This document shows, in pieces, positions 22,701 through 30,416 of a stretch of DNA of 64,000 nt. The position numbers were made by a program, and so were the translations under genes. The stretch is from NCBI RefSeq assembly GCF_001469165.1, contig NZ_JABX01000001.1, forward strand, positions 124,001 to 188,000, written 5' to 3'. This DNA comes from Thiohalocapsa sp. ML1. Lineage in GTDB: Bacteria > Pseudomonadota > Gammaproteobacteria > Chromatiales > Chromatiaceae. How positions within the stretch are numbered: position 1 is the first letter of the stretch; the number at the start of each line of letters is the position of its first letter. The notes under the pieces were generated by a model that saw nothing but the letters and a program-made list of their open reading frames with translations, made no database searches and was not told the DNA's origin.

Positions 22701-24236
22701 TCAGGCGGCCTCGTCGGCGGTCTCCTCCGCGTCTTCATCGGATGTCTGCCCGGTCAGGATCAGGGCGTTGGACACCAACTGGTGCACGCTGACGATCTGA
22801 TCCATATCCATGCCGTAGTACGGCAGCACCTTCGTGAACTGGCTTTTGCAGATGGCGCAGATGGCGGCCATGTGCGTGACGCCCTTTTCCTGAATGACGT
22901 TGTTCAGCGCCTCCACCCGGGGCTGCGCGCCCTTGACCCGGATCTCCATGAGGTCGTCGGTGAGCAGGCCGCCGCCGCCGCCGCAGCAGAAGGTGCGGTC
23001 GCGGATGGTGTCCTCGTCCATATCGTAGAAGTTGTTGCAGGTGGCGCGGATGATGGCGCGCGGGATGTCGAATTGCCCGCCGGGGCGATCGCCCATGCGC
23101 GACGCCCGGGCGACGTTGCACGAGTCGTGATAGGTCAGCACCATGTCGTCGTTCAGGCTCTTGTCGAAGTTCAGCTTGCCCTGCTGCATCAGGTCATAGG
23201 TGAATTCGCAGATGTGCTGCGGCACCGGGTAGCGCGGGTCCAGGAAGTCCCAGGGGCCAGCCAGCGTGTTCAAGAAGCTGTAGGCAACGCGCCAGGCATG
23301 GCCGCACTCGCCGAAAACGATGCGCTTGACGCCGAGCTTGATGGCGGCCTCGCGGATGCGCAGGGCCACGCGGCGCATGTTGTCGTAGGAGCCGATGAAC
23401 ATGCCGAAGTTGGCGGCCTCGGAGGCATAGCTGCTGAACGTCCAGGAGACGCCCGCCTCGTGCATGACCTTGCCGTAGCCGATGAGCCCGTCCACGTGCG
23501 GCTCCGCAAAGAAGTCCGCCGACGGGGTCACGAACAGGATATCGACGCCTTCCTGGTCCAGCGGATACTTCACCTCGACGCCAGTGTCGTCGAAGACGTC
23601 CTCCTCGAGACCCTCCAGCGTGTCGGCCAGCGCCGGCCCCGGCAGGCCTAGGTTGTTGCCGATCCTGTAGACCTTGGCGATGATCTCGTTGCAGTACTTC
23701 TGGCCGACGCCGATGTGATCCATGATCTCGCGCGCGGCCATGGAGATCTCGGCGGTGTCGATGCCGTACGGACAGAACACCGAGCAGCGCCGGCACTGCG
23801 AGCACTGGTGGAAGTAGCTGTACCAGTCGCTCAGCACTTCTTCGGTGAAGTCCTCGGCGCCCACCAGCTTCGGGAAGAACTTGCCCGCAAGCGTGAAATA
23901 GCGCCGGTAGACCTTGCGCATCAGGTCCTGGCGGCCAACAGGCATGTTCTTCGGGTCGTGGGTGCCGAGGTAATAGTGGCACTTGTCCGTGCAAGAGCCG
24001 CACTTGACGCAGGAGTCCAGGTACACCCGGAGCCCCCGATAGCGGCCGAGCAGGTCGCCCATCTTGTCGAGGGCCTTCTGCTGCCAGTCGTCAACGAGCT
24101 GCCCCGGGAAACCGAGCGGCGCCTGGAACTCCTCCTTCGATTTGAAGGGGGCGGAATGCGCCATCACGCCCGGCTCAATGGCCGGGATCTCCGGATACTG
24201 CTTGAGGACGGGTACTGCGAAATCAGCCTTAGCCAT
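22701..24236 (-). CDS. dsrK: DsrK, HdrD-like Fe-S catalytic subunit of DsrMKJOP
   Basis: A 511-residue cytoplasmic-face protein. Two ferredoxin-type [4Fe-4S] sites are visible (CVKCGSCTDKCHYY and CSQCRRCSVFCPYG). The C-terminal half carries the CCG-domain cysteines of heterodisulfide reductase (YHDSCNVAR, FCCGGGGGLLTDDL, AICAICKSQF), which bind the special catalytic cluster. It is proposed to interact with the DsrC trisulfide/disulfide and to pass electrons to the membrane heme protein DsrM. The acidic tail EDAEETADEAA ends at 22701. It starts at 24236, 137 bp after dsrM. Confidence 0.95.
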   Translation of the reverse strand: MAKADFAVPVLKQYPEIPAIEPGVMAHSAPFKSKEEFQAPLGFPGQLVDDWQQKALDKMGDLLGRYRGLRVYLDSCVKCGSCTDKCHYYLGTHDPKNMPVGRQDLMRKVYRRYFTLAGKFFPKLVGAEDFTEEVLSDWYSYFHQCSQCRRCSVFCPYGIDTAEISMAAREIMDHIGVGQKYCNEIIAKVYRIGNNLGLPGPALADTLEGLEEDVFDDTGVEVKYPLDQEGVDILFVTPSADFFAEPHVDGLIGYGKVMHEAGVSWTFSSYASEAANFGMFIGSYDNMRRVALRIREAAIKLGVKRIVFGECGHAWRVAYSFLNTLAGPWDFLDPRYPVPQHICEFTYDLMQQGKLNFDKSLNDDMVLTYHDSCNVARASRMGDRPGGQFDIPRAIIRATCNNFYDMDEDTIRDRTFCCGGGGGLLTDDLMEIRVKGAQPRVEALNNVIQEKGVTHMAAICAICKSQFTKVLPYYGMDMDQIVSVHQLVSNALILTGQTSDEDAEETADEAA

Positions 24237-24271
24237 GGGTCATGAGTCTCCGAAAGCGGTAACGCGCGCAG

Positions 24272-24302
24272 CGGCGCCTCTCTCTTCTGACGGGAGGCGC
24301 CG
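24272..24302 (-). promoter_or_regulatory. Hairpin in the dsrM-dsrK gap
   Basis: CGGCGCCTC (24272-24280) and GAGGCGCCG (24294-24302) form a perfect 9-bp stem with a 13-base loop, about 35 bases upstream of the dsrK start. It has no adjacent U-run. Confidence 0.55.
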
Positions 24303-24373
24303 ATAACGGGCCTCGCTGGCTTCGTTTCGACAGTGGACGCAGTCGCCGGTGCCGGACGCGTCGAAGTTGTGCA

Positions 24374-25105
24374 TCACTGCTGTTCCAGGCGCCGCGCCCA
24401 GGGGGCGATGTGCCGGCGCTCACGCGGGTTGTCGACCTGGTTGCGCGACGGGCTGAAAAAGAGCCCCGGCATATGCAACAGCTTGCTGTACGGAAAAATA
24501 ATCATCAGTAGGGCGACGAGCAGCAGGTGGCCGAGCAACAGCGGATCCGCCGGTAAGGTCGAGAACTGCCCGACGTACAACCCCTGGAAGAACTCCTTCA
24601 CGCGGATGACGTCGGTGTGCACGACGAAGCGCATCGACAGTCCCGAGAGTCCAATGGCGATCAAGAGCGCTAGGATCAGATGGTCGGACGGCGACGTGAT
24701 GTAGCGCACCCGATCGACCAAGAAGCGACGCGCCCACAGCCCGGCAAGGCCGACCACCATCGCGATGCCGCCGTAGACGCCGAAGGGTTGGATGAACTGG
24801 ATCGGCGCCCACACGGGATCGATGAAGTAGCGTAGGTGCCGCAGGGTCACCAGGAACAGGCCGAAATGGAATATCCAGCCAAAGATCCAAATCCACTTGT
24901 TGCCGCGGAACAGGCTCTCGAAGAAGACCACCTCACGCGTGATGCGGAAGGCGACACCCGCGCGTGTCGTCGGCGCAGGCGTCGTCGGGATCTTCAACGG
25001 CGCCGGGGTGCGCGCGTACTGAAAGACCTTCGCCGCCAGCCCCGCCACCAGCACGAACGCCGCGAAATAGAACAGATAGGCGTAGAGCGTGGAGATGTAG
25101 GTCAT
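24374..25105 (-). CDS. dsrM: DsrM, membrane cytochrome b subunit (NarI-like)
   Basis: A 243-residue membrane protein with about five to six hydrophobic helices (first at residues 5-30) and conserved histidines suited to bind two b hemes. It resembles NarI/HdrE and links the cytoplasmic subunit DsrK to the quinone pool. It is preceded in the operon by dsrC, but across a 286-bp gap that is rich in repeats, so dsrM may not be transcribed at the same level as dsrC. Confidence 0.92.
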   Translation of the reverse strand: MTYISTLYAYLFYFAAFVLVAGLAAKVFQYARTPAPLKIPTTPAPTTRAGVAFRITREVVFFESLFRGNKWIWIFGWIFHFGLFLVTLRHLRYFIDPVWAPIQFIQPFGVYGGIAMVVGLAGLWARRFLVDRVRYITSPSDHLILALLIAIGLSGLSMRFVVHTDVIRVKEFFQGLYVGQFSTLPADPLLLGHLLLVALLMIIFPYSKLLHMPGLFFSPSRNQVDNPRERRHIAPWARRLEQQ

Positions 25106-25391
25106 GGCGACATTGCCTCTGTGGTGTTCTCTATGGCGTTCGTTATCGGGGCCGGACGCTCAGGGCGTCGGCCGGCGGCAGGTCCGCGGACCGCGCGCGA
25201 GTACGGCTGCCGGTGGCGTCACGCGCGGCGCCTCGAACCGCCGGTCCCTTGACGGGACCGACAGCGCACGGCTTCGCTCGGACGCAGCCGATCGGCTTTG
25301 GTCAGACGCCGGCGGGCTTTGGTCAGACGCAGCCGGTGGGCTTGCTCAGACGCAGCCGGTGGGCTTGCTCAGACGCAGCCGGTGGGCTTGC
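25106..25391. repeat. dsrC-dsrM gap with tandem copies of the dsrC 3' end
   Basis: Immediately after the dsrC stop, the last 23 bp of the gene (seven codons ending in the cysteine, valine and stop) are repeated head to tail: exact copies at 25369-25391, 25346-25368 and 25323-25345, then two diverged copies down to about 25280. Each copy keeps an in-frame-like GCV-stop. Farther on are a 12-bp palindrome GGTCCGCGGACC (25181-25192) and a stem GGTCCC/GGGACC with a TTGAC loop (25243-25259). No gene lies in the gap. Confidence 0.92.
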
Positions 25392-25724
25392 TCAGACGCA
25401 GCCGGTGGGCTTTGGCAGCCCCGCGTAACGGCAAGCCTGCTTGGCCGGACCGTAGGGGAACAGGCCGTACAGGTACTTGCTGTTGCCCTTGTCCTTACCG
25501 AACTTCTTGCCGACCGCCTTGGTCAGCACGCGCACGGCGGGAGCGATCTGATACTCCTCGTAGTAGTCGCGCAGGTAGTTGATGATGTCCCAGTGCTCGT
25601 CGGTGAGCTCTAGGTCGTCTTCCTTGGACATCACCTCGGCAACGCCGGGCTCCCAGGCGTTGATGTCGGAGAGGTAGCCCTCCTCGTCGGTCTCGAAGGT
25701 CTTACCGTTGACTTCGATTGGCAT
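25392..25724 (-). CDS. dsrC: DsrC, sulfur-carrier protein with both redox cysteines
   Basis: A 110-residue small cytoplasmic protein. The flexible C-terminal arm ends QACRYAGLPKPTGCV, giving Cys98 (CysB) and the penultimate Cys109 (CysA), which form the DsrC trisulfide/persulfide used as substrate by DsrAB and DsrK. It accepts sulfur from DsrEFH/TusA in sulfur oxidisers. The start has AGGAG 7 bases upstream. It lies 42 bp after dsrH in the tight E-F-H-C block. A cysteine-free paralogue (RspA) is encoded at 32231. Confidence 0.96.
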   Translation of the reverse strand: MPIEVNGKTFETDEEGYLSDINAWEPGVAEVMSKEDDLELTDEHWDIINYLRDYYEEYQIAPAVRVLTKAVGKKFGKDKGNSKYLYGLFPYGPAKQACRYAGLPKPTGCV

Positions 25725-25766
25725 CTCGTTGCTCCTATAGGGTTGCTGAAATTAGGGTTGCTGGCA

Positions 25767-26075
25767 TTACAGCCAGGCCTGGACCTTGTCGTGCTCCGCG
25801 GCGAGATCCACGAAGCCCGCGTAGTCCACGACATTGATGCCGTCGATGACGCGATCCTCGGTGAAGCCCCGGGCCAGCAGATCGGGTCCAAGCACGAACA
25901 GCTTGACGGAATCGAGCGCTTGTTTCACGCGATCTTCGACGGCGGTGCCCTTGGTCGCGGCGTACACGCCGTCTTCGATCAGCAGCACGCCGGCCCCGGC
26001 CGTGGCGTGGGCCAGGCAAACATCCAGGGACGGCTTCTCGAAGGGCGACTTGTTGACGGTGTGAAGCGTACTCAT
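25767..26075 (-). CDS. dsrH: DsrH, subunit of the DsrEFH sulfurtransferase
   Basis: A 102-residue TusB-like protein with a cysteine at position 20 (PSLDVCLAHATAG), equivalent to Cys20 of Allochromatium DsrH. It forms the alpha2-beta2-gamma2 DsrEFH hexamer that relays persulfide sulfur from TusA towards DsrC. A 23-bp spacer separates it from dsrF; no structure is seen there. Confidence 0.94.
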   Translation of the reverse strand: MSTLHTVNKSPFEKPSLDVCLAHATAGAGVLLIEDGVYAATKGTAVEDRVKQALDSVKLFVLGPDLLARGFTEDRVIDGINVVDYAGFVDLAAEHDKVQAWL

Positions 26076-26098
26076 CGGTGTCCTCGCTCAGGCCGATG

Positions 26099-26509
26099 TC
26101 AGAAGCTGAAGACGACGTCGGCGTCGTCCATGATCGCGGCCATCTCGGCGCGGGAGACGAGCTTGATCGAGTCCTTCTCGGCGTAGTCCTCGTCCTCGTC
26201 CTCCCAGACCAGATGCTGGAGGTCGTCGAGGGTCAAGCCGCGCTCGTCGAGGGACTCCTGCTCCACGAAGATCTTCTTGACCTCGTAGTCGCCCAGGGCC
26301 GCGTAGGTCGGCGAGAAGTTCTTCATGCCGATGCCGGCGGTGTCCTGGCCCTTGGTGAGCTGGTAGACGCCGTCATCGACGAAGGCGAGGCTCACGTCCT
26401 GGTCGAAGGCGGCGCCGATGAGCACGACCTCCAGGGATTCCCACGCGTAGATGGTCCCGTAGGGTGCCTTGCGATTGAGATACAGAAAATTCTTGATGGT
26501 TTCCGACAT
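26099..26509 (-). CDS. dsrF: DsrF, subunit of the DsrEFH sulfurtransferase
   Basis: A 136-residue TusC-like protein (MSETIKNFLYLNRKAPYG, LEVVLIGAAFDQDVSLAFVDDGVYQLTKGQ). It contains no cysteine that would act as a sulfur acceptor and is presumed structural in DsrEFH, as known for the family. It starts 18 bp after dsrE. Confidence 0.94.
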   Translation of the reverse strand: MSETIKNFLYLNRKAPYGTIYAWESLEVVLIGAAFDQDVSLAFVDDGVYQLTKGQDTAGIGMKNFSPTYAALGDYEVKKIFVEQESLDERGLTLDDLQHLVWEDEDEDYAEKDSIKLVSRAEMAAIMDDADVVFSF

Positions 26510-26527
26510 GACCTTATCCCCCGCCGC

Positions 26528-26920
26528 TCAGTCGCCGAAGACGACCAGACGGTCCGCTTGAATGGCCGCCTCGACCAACTGGCCGAGCCCGGAGATGCGA
26601 AAGCGCGGGTGGATGTTGGTCGCATCCTTGCCGTTGCGCTGCATCTCACCCTCGTCGGCGACGCCGCGGCGCTGAGCGGCAGCGACGCAGACCACCATGT
26701 CGAGGTCGTGCTGCTCGGCCAGCTCGGCCCAGCGGTTGACCACGTTGCGGTCATCCTGCGGCGGCGTGGTGAGCCGCGACGCATTGTTGACGCCATCGTG
26801 ATAGAAAAACACGCGGAACACCTCGTGCCCCTTCTCCAGCGCGGCCTTCGTGAAGAAGTACGCCGAGTCGGAGGCCTGATGCTGGTACGGTCCTTCGTTG
26901 ATTTGAATTGCAAATTTCAT
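26528..26920 (-). CDS. dsrE: DsrE, sulfur-accepting subunit of DsrEFH
   Basis: A 130-residue TusD-like protein (MKFAIQINEGPYQHQASDSA). The cysteine in DLDMVVCVAAAQRRGV is residue 78, exactly the position of the essential Cys78 of Allochromatium DsrE. It receives sulfur from TusA and hands it to DsrC. It is the first gene of the compact E-F-H-C block and is preceded by a strong hairpin in the gap after dsrB. Confidence 0.95.
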   Translation of the reverse strand: MKFAIQINEGPYQHQASDSAYFFTKAALEKGHEVFRVFFYHDGVNNASRLTTPPQDDRNVVNRWAELAEQHDLDMVVCVAAAQRRGVADEGEMQRNGKDATNIHPRFRISGLGQLVEAAIQADRLVVFGD

Positions 26921-26935
26921 AGCGACCTCGCAGTG

Positions 26936-26979
26936 GCGGCGACTGCCGGCAGCGGACCCCCTCCGCTGCCGGCCGCCGC
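26936..26979 (-). promoter_or_regulatory. Strong hairpin in the dsrB-dsrE gap
   Basis: GCCGGCAGCGGA (26945-26956) and TCCGCTGCCGGC (26962-26973) form a perfect 12-bp stem with a CCCCC loop; outer GCGGCG/CGCCGC arms (26936-26941, 26974-26979) extend it. It lies between dsrB and the E-F-H-C block. There is no U-run; a role in mRNA processing or segmental stability is inference. Confidence 0.65.
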
Positions 26980-27013
26980 GAGCTTCAGGAAACGCCGCAG
27001 CGCCTCACAGCGC

Positions 27014-28087
27014 CTAGAAGCGGATGTACGACGAGCTGTTGAAGCTGGCCCGGGCGCCGCGCCAAGTGTCGATGTGATACTTGGTGAAGGGCAGCTCGAC
27101 CTCTTCGAAGAAGCGCGGCCAGCCGATGCGCTCGATCCACTCGTTGACCCGCTCCCAGTCGCGCGCCCCTTCCTTGTAGGCCTTCAGGATGCGCTTGACG
27201 ATGGCGGTCGCCTCGGGCCAGCGCGGCGGGTTGTTCGGGATGCCGGCGGCGACCAGCTTCTGGAAGGTCGGCTTGCCGCGAGCGTTGGAGTGGTTGCCGC
27301 CCACCCAGATGGCGAGCTTGGAGTGCTCGGCATCGTTGATCTGCATCGGCGGGCACGGCGGGTAGCAGGCGCCGCAGCAGATGCACTTGCGCTCATCGAC
27401 TTCCAGCGACGGCTTGCCGTTGACCATGGCCGGGCGAATGGCCGCGACCGGGCAGCGGGCGACGACGGACGGGCGCTCGCAGACGTTTGCGACCAGATCG
27501 TGGTTGATCTTCGGCGGCTTGGTGTGCTGCACGTTGATGGCGATGTCGCCCTGGCCGCCGCAGTTGATCTGGCAGCAGGAGGTGGTGATGTGCACGCGGT
27601 TTGGCATATTCGCGTTGCGGAACTCGTCGATGAGCTCGTCCATCATCGACTTCACGACGCCGGAGGCATCGGTGCCGGGGATGTCGCAGTGCAGCCAGCC
27701 CTGGGTGTGGGAGATCATCGTGACGGAGTTCTGCGTGCCGCCGACGATGAAGCCGGCGTCTTCGAGCGCATCGATCAGCGGCTGCACGCGGGCACCGTCG
27801 GTGACCATGTACTCGATGTTCGAGCGCAGCGTGAAGTGCACGTAGCCGTCGGCGAGCTCATCGCCGATGTCGCACAGCTTACGCAGCGTGAAGACGTCGA
27901 GGATGCGCTGGGTGCCGGCCTTGACGGTCCAGATCTCGTCGCCGCTGTAGGCCACGTGACGCAGCACGCCGGGACGGGGATGATCGTGGTACTTCCATTG
28001 TCCGAAGTTCTTCCGCATCACCGGGTGCATGTACTGCCACGGATCGGGGCAGCCGCTCTCGACGGGCTCGCGCATGTCTTTGGCCAT
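27014..28087 (-). CDS. dsrB: DsrB, beta subunit of reverse dissimilatory sulfite reductase
   Basis: A 357-residue sulfite reductase subunit. Siroheme/[4Fe-4S] ligands are suggested by TTSCCQINCGGQGDIAINV, and a ferredoxin domain is inserted with CICCGACYPPCP. In sulfur oxidisers DsrAB works in the oxidative direction, releasing sulfite from DsrC-bound sulfur. It follows dsrA across a 131-bp gap that contains a long hairpin. The start ATG at 28087 has GGAGGAAC just upstream. Confidence 0.96.
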   Translation of the reverse strand: MAKDMREPVESGCPDPWQYMHPVMRKNFGQWKYHDHPRPGVLRHVAYSGDEIWTVKAGTQRILDVFTLRKLCDIGDELADGYVHFTLRSNIEYMVTDGARVQPLIDALEDAGFIVGGTQNSVTMISHTQGWLHCDIPGTDASGVVKSMMDELIDEFRNANMPNRVHITTSCCQINCGGQGDIAINVQHTKPPKINHDLVANVCERPSVVARCPVAAIRPAMVNGKPSLEVDERKCICCGACYPPCPPMQINDAEHSKLAIWVGGNHSNARGKPTFQKLVAAGIPNNPPRWPEATAIVKRILKAYKEGARDWERVNEWIERIGWPRFFEEVELPFTKYHIDTWRGARASFNSSSYIRF

Positions 28088-28148
28088 CGATGTTCCTCCA
28101 GTAAATCAGTAAACAGTTAGGTGCTGATCGACACTCGCGCAGCGAATC

Positions 28149-28203
28149 GGCGCGCGGCGCTCCTCCGGGGATGTCCTCCGGGGAGGAAAAGGCGCCGCGC
28201 GCC
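28149..28203 (-). promoter_or_regulatory. Long hairpin in the dsrA-dsrB gap
   Basis: GGCGCGCGGCGC (28149-28160) and GCGCCGCGCGCC (28192-28203) are perfect 12-bp inverted arms; the intervening 31 bases contain a second imperfect pair (TCCTCC...GGAGGA). The structure sits between the two subunit genes of a 1:1 complex. There is no U-run. A function in transcript processing or balanced expression is inferred. Confidence 0.65.
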
Positions 28204-28218
28204 GAGGCCTGGGCCGGA

Positions 28219-29475
28219 TCAGCCGGCCGCCTTCTCGGCCTGCTTCTCGAACCAGGCCTCCGCCGCCTCGTCCCAGCCGTCCATGCGGACGTAGGAGCTC
28301 TGGCGCGGATGGCTCAGCATGTTCGGGTCAGGATCGATGCCGATGCCGTCGAGGAAGTTGGCGAGACCGATACGCTCGATCATCTCGCCGCAGCGCTCGT
28401 GCTCGAGGCCGTTCTCGGCCCAGAAGTCGATGATGCCCTCGGCGAGCTCCACCATCTCTTCGTAGTCTTCCTCCGTGTCCAGCTTCTTGAACGGGACGAT
28501 AACGGTGCCCATCAGGTCGCCGATCTTGAGCGTGCGCTTGCCGCCGATCAGGATAGTCACGCCCTTGTCGTCGCCGGGATGCAGCGCCTTCGGCATGACG
28601 TTCAGGCAGTGCATGCAGCGCACGCAGTCGCGGTTGTTGACGGCCAGCGTGTCGTCGTCGTTCAGCGACAGGGCCTGGGTCGGGCAGCGGGTGATGACGT
28701 TGTCGATGATGTACTGGCGGCCCCGCTCCTTGACGTAGGCCTGGACTTCTTCCTGGTCCACCTTCATGTCGTCGCGCCAGGTGCCGAGCACGGCGAAGTC
28801 GGAGCGCTCGATGGCGTTCTGGCAATCGTTGGCGCAGCCGGACACCTTGAACTTGAACTTGTAGGGCAGGGCCGGGCGGTGCACGTCGTCAACGAAGTTG
28901 TTGACCAGCATGCGATGCGCCTTCAGCTCGTTCGTGCAGGACATCTCGCAGCGGGCGGCACCGACGCAGGACATGGCGGTGCGCACGCAAGGGCCGGCGC
29001 CGCCCAAGTCCCAGCCGTACTCGTTGATCTCGTCGAAGAAGTGCTGCGTCGACTGGGTGTCGGCGCCGATAAACATGATGTTGCCGGTCTGGCCGTGGAA
29101 GGTGACCAGGCCCGAGCCGTGCTTTTCCCAGCTATCGGCGAGCTGGCGGAGCATGGCCGTGCTGTAGTGGTTGCCGGCCGGCGGCTGCACGCGCAGGGTG
29201 TGGAATTCTCTGGACTTCGGAAACGCCTTACCGACCTCCGAGAAGCGCGGGATGATGCCTCCGCCGTAGCCGTAGACCGACACGGTGCCGCCCTTCCAGT
29301 AGCCCTTGCGGGTTTCGTAGGAGTGCTCAAGCTGACCGAGGAGGTCGTTGGTCATCGCGTTGATGCGGGGGTCCGGATGCTCGTCGCGCAGCCGCTTGAT
29401 GCCGGAGATGAAGCTCGGCCAGGGGCCGTCCTCCAGCTGATCGATCATCGGAGTGTGGTGCTTCTCGATCGTCAT
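28219..29475 (-). CDS. dsrA: DsrA, alpha subunit of reverse dissimilatory sulfite reductase
   Basis: A 418-residue siroheme protein. CVRTAMSCVGAARCEMSC and KVSGCANDCQNAIERSD provide the coupled siroheme/[4Fe-4S] cysteines, and a ferredoxin insert carries CVRCMHCLNVMP with an unpaired-looking third position. With DsrB it oxidises DsrC-bound sulfane sulfur to sulfite. The open frame extends to 29622, but the ATG at 29475 gives the family start MTIEKHHTPMIDQLE and has GGGAGA about 9 bases upstream. It is the first gene of the locus; a promoter lies about 290 bp upstream. Confidence 0.96.
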   Translation of the reverse strand: MTIEKHHTPMIDQLEDGPWPSFISGIKRLRDEHPDPRINAMTNDLLGQLEHSYETRKGYWKGGTVSVYGYGGGIIPRFSEVGKAFPKSREFHTLRVQPPAGNHYSTAMLRQLADSWEKHGSGLVTFHGQTGNIMFIGADTQSTQHFFDEINEYGWDLGGAGPCVRTAMSCVGAARCEMSCTNELKAHRMLVNNFVDDVHRPALPYKFKFKVSGCANDCQNAIERSDFAVLGTWRDDMKVDQEEVQAYVKERGRQYIIDNVITRCPTQALSLNDDDTLAVNNRDCVRCMHCLNVMPKALHPGDDKGVTILIGGKRTLKIGDLMGTVIVPFKKLDTEEDYEEMVELAEGIIDFWAENGLEHERCGEMIERIGLANFLDGIGIDPDPNMLSHPRQSSYVRMDGWDEAAEAWFEKQAEKAAG

Positions 29476-29663
29476 GTCGCTGAATCTCCCGTTGAGGTCG
29501 GTTCTATCGGTGCCCGGCGTCAGACAGCACGCCGCGGACTGCCGGACCGGTGTTCGGTAAGCGACGGGGTTTATAAGGCGCAAATGCCACCCCGCGTTCT
29601 GGGAAGGCACTATAGCCGGCACCGACAGCCACCGAAACTCCGCATTGGGGGTGGAAGACGACC

Positions 29664-29698
29664 CTGCGGTCTATCCCCTTGGGGATAGTTGACCGCAG
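29664..29698 (-). promoter_or_regulatory. Palindrome/hairpin in the dsrA leader
   Basis: CTATCCCC (29671-29678) and GGGGATAG (29681-29688) flank a 2-base loop, and outer arms CTGCGGT (29664-29670) and ACCGCAG (29692-29698) continue the stem with a 3-base bulge. It lies 56-90 bases downstream of the predicted start of transcription, so it would be in the 5' untranslated RNA. It could be a regulatory hairpin or a regulator-binding site. On the plus strand it is followed 4 bases later by TTTTTT and could also stop antisense transcription. Confidence 0.7.
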
Positions 29699-29760
29699 CG
29701 CATTTTTTGCATTTGCAACAAGGCCGTAGCCGTCGCCTAGGCCCGCGACCAAGACGCGCG

Positions 29761-29789
29761 AGTCTAGCCAACCCCCCGGGGAATGTCAA
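29761..29789 (-). promoter_or_regulatory. dsrA: Predicted sigma-70 promoter of the dsr operon
   Basis: On the minus strand a perfect -35 TTGACA (29789-29784), a 17-base spacer and a -10 TAGACT (29766-29761). It is the best match in an AT-rich island upstream of dsrA. Predicted transcription start is near 29754, giving a leader of about 280 nt that includes the palindrome at 29664-29698. Experimental start sites are needed to confirm it. Confidence 0.65.
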
Positions 29790-30123
29790 ATCTCGTTAAT
29801 ATAACCATGTACTAATACAGCCCGCCGCCACAGGGCTCCGCCGGCGCTGACCGCGCGTTGCATTCCCCCCGCCGCGTCGGCACATAGCCGGCCAGCGACA
29901 GCCGACACGCGGCGCCTGCGGAAGTTCCATGTGGCGTGCGGACCTTTAGCACGCCTCCCCTTGCCAAGGGCGATAGCGGGACAAACGTTCATTAACATCG
30001 GGGCAATCCGTGAGGGCGACGCCGGTTCGCCGCGGCCGGCAGCTCCGGCAGCCGCTGCCGCGTCGCGCGGCTTACCATCGCCGGGACACCGGCACGATTC
30101 CCAACCGAGGGTACGCAGCAGGC
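29790..30123. other. Divergent intergenic region between the dsr promoter and the plus-strand group
   Basis: Contains a short AT-rich stretch (about 29785-29820) and then GC-rich sequence with no convincing gene. It must carry the promoter of the plus-strand genes starting at 30124, but no clear -35/-10 pair was found for that direction. No repeat unit of either class is present. Confidence 0.5.
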
Positions 30124-30315
30124 ATGTTGAAGCTCAGCGAGATCCTGGTCTCACGCAAGGACATCGAAACCTTCCCGGCGCTTGAGGCGGCCGTGCAGGA
30201 CGTGGCTCGCAGCGGCGAGCGCTTCTTCCGCATGGACGTGAAACCGCCATTTTCCGACACGCCCGAGAACTGGGAGGACCGCTTGGAGGCCGCGTTCAGC
30301 GGCCTGATCCGCTGA
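30124..30315 (+). CDS. Hypothetical 63-residue protein
   Basis: A small soluble protein, MLKLSEILVSRKDIETFPAL..., ending FSGLIR. It has no cysteine, signal or membrane segment; amphipathic helices are predicted at residues 8-30 and 45-60, with a conserved-looking VKPPFSDTPENWEDRLE segment. I do not recognise a family. It is transcribed divergently from dsrA and is followed after about 100 bp by the next plus-strand gene, suggesting one operon. Codon use matches the surrounding genes, supporting a real gene. Confidence 0.6.
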   Translation: MLKLSEILVSRKDIETFPALEAAVQDVARSGERFFRMDVKPPFSDTPENWEDRLEAAFSGLIR

Positions 30316-30416
30316 ACGACGTGCGCCTTAGCGCCGTCCCAAGAGGTCCATCAGCAGCGATTGCCGGAGCGGGCTCCGCGCTCCGGGGCCACAGGCCAAC
30401 CCATCAGGCGACATCC

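Noticed and set aside
20606-29475. Long plus-strand open frames over the dsr genes
   Set aside because: Antisense shadow frames typical of high-GC codon use; no family signatures, whereas the minus strand encodes the complete Dsr set.
29504-29752. 82-codon minus-strand frame with a TTG start inside the dsrA leader
   Set aside because: No domain, no ribosome site and it overlaps the leader palindrome; likely a chance open frame in GC-rich DNA.
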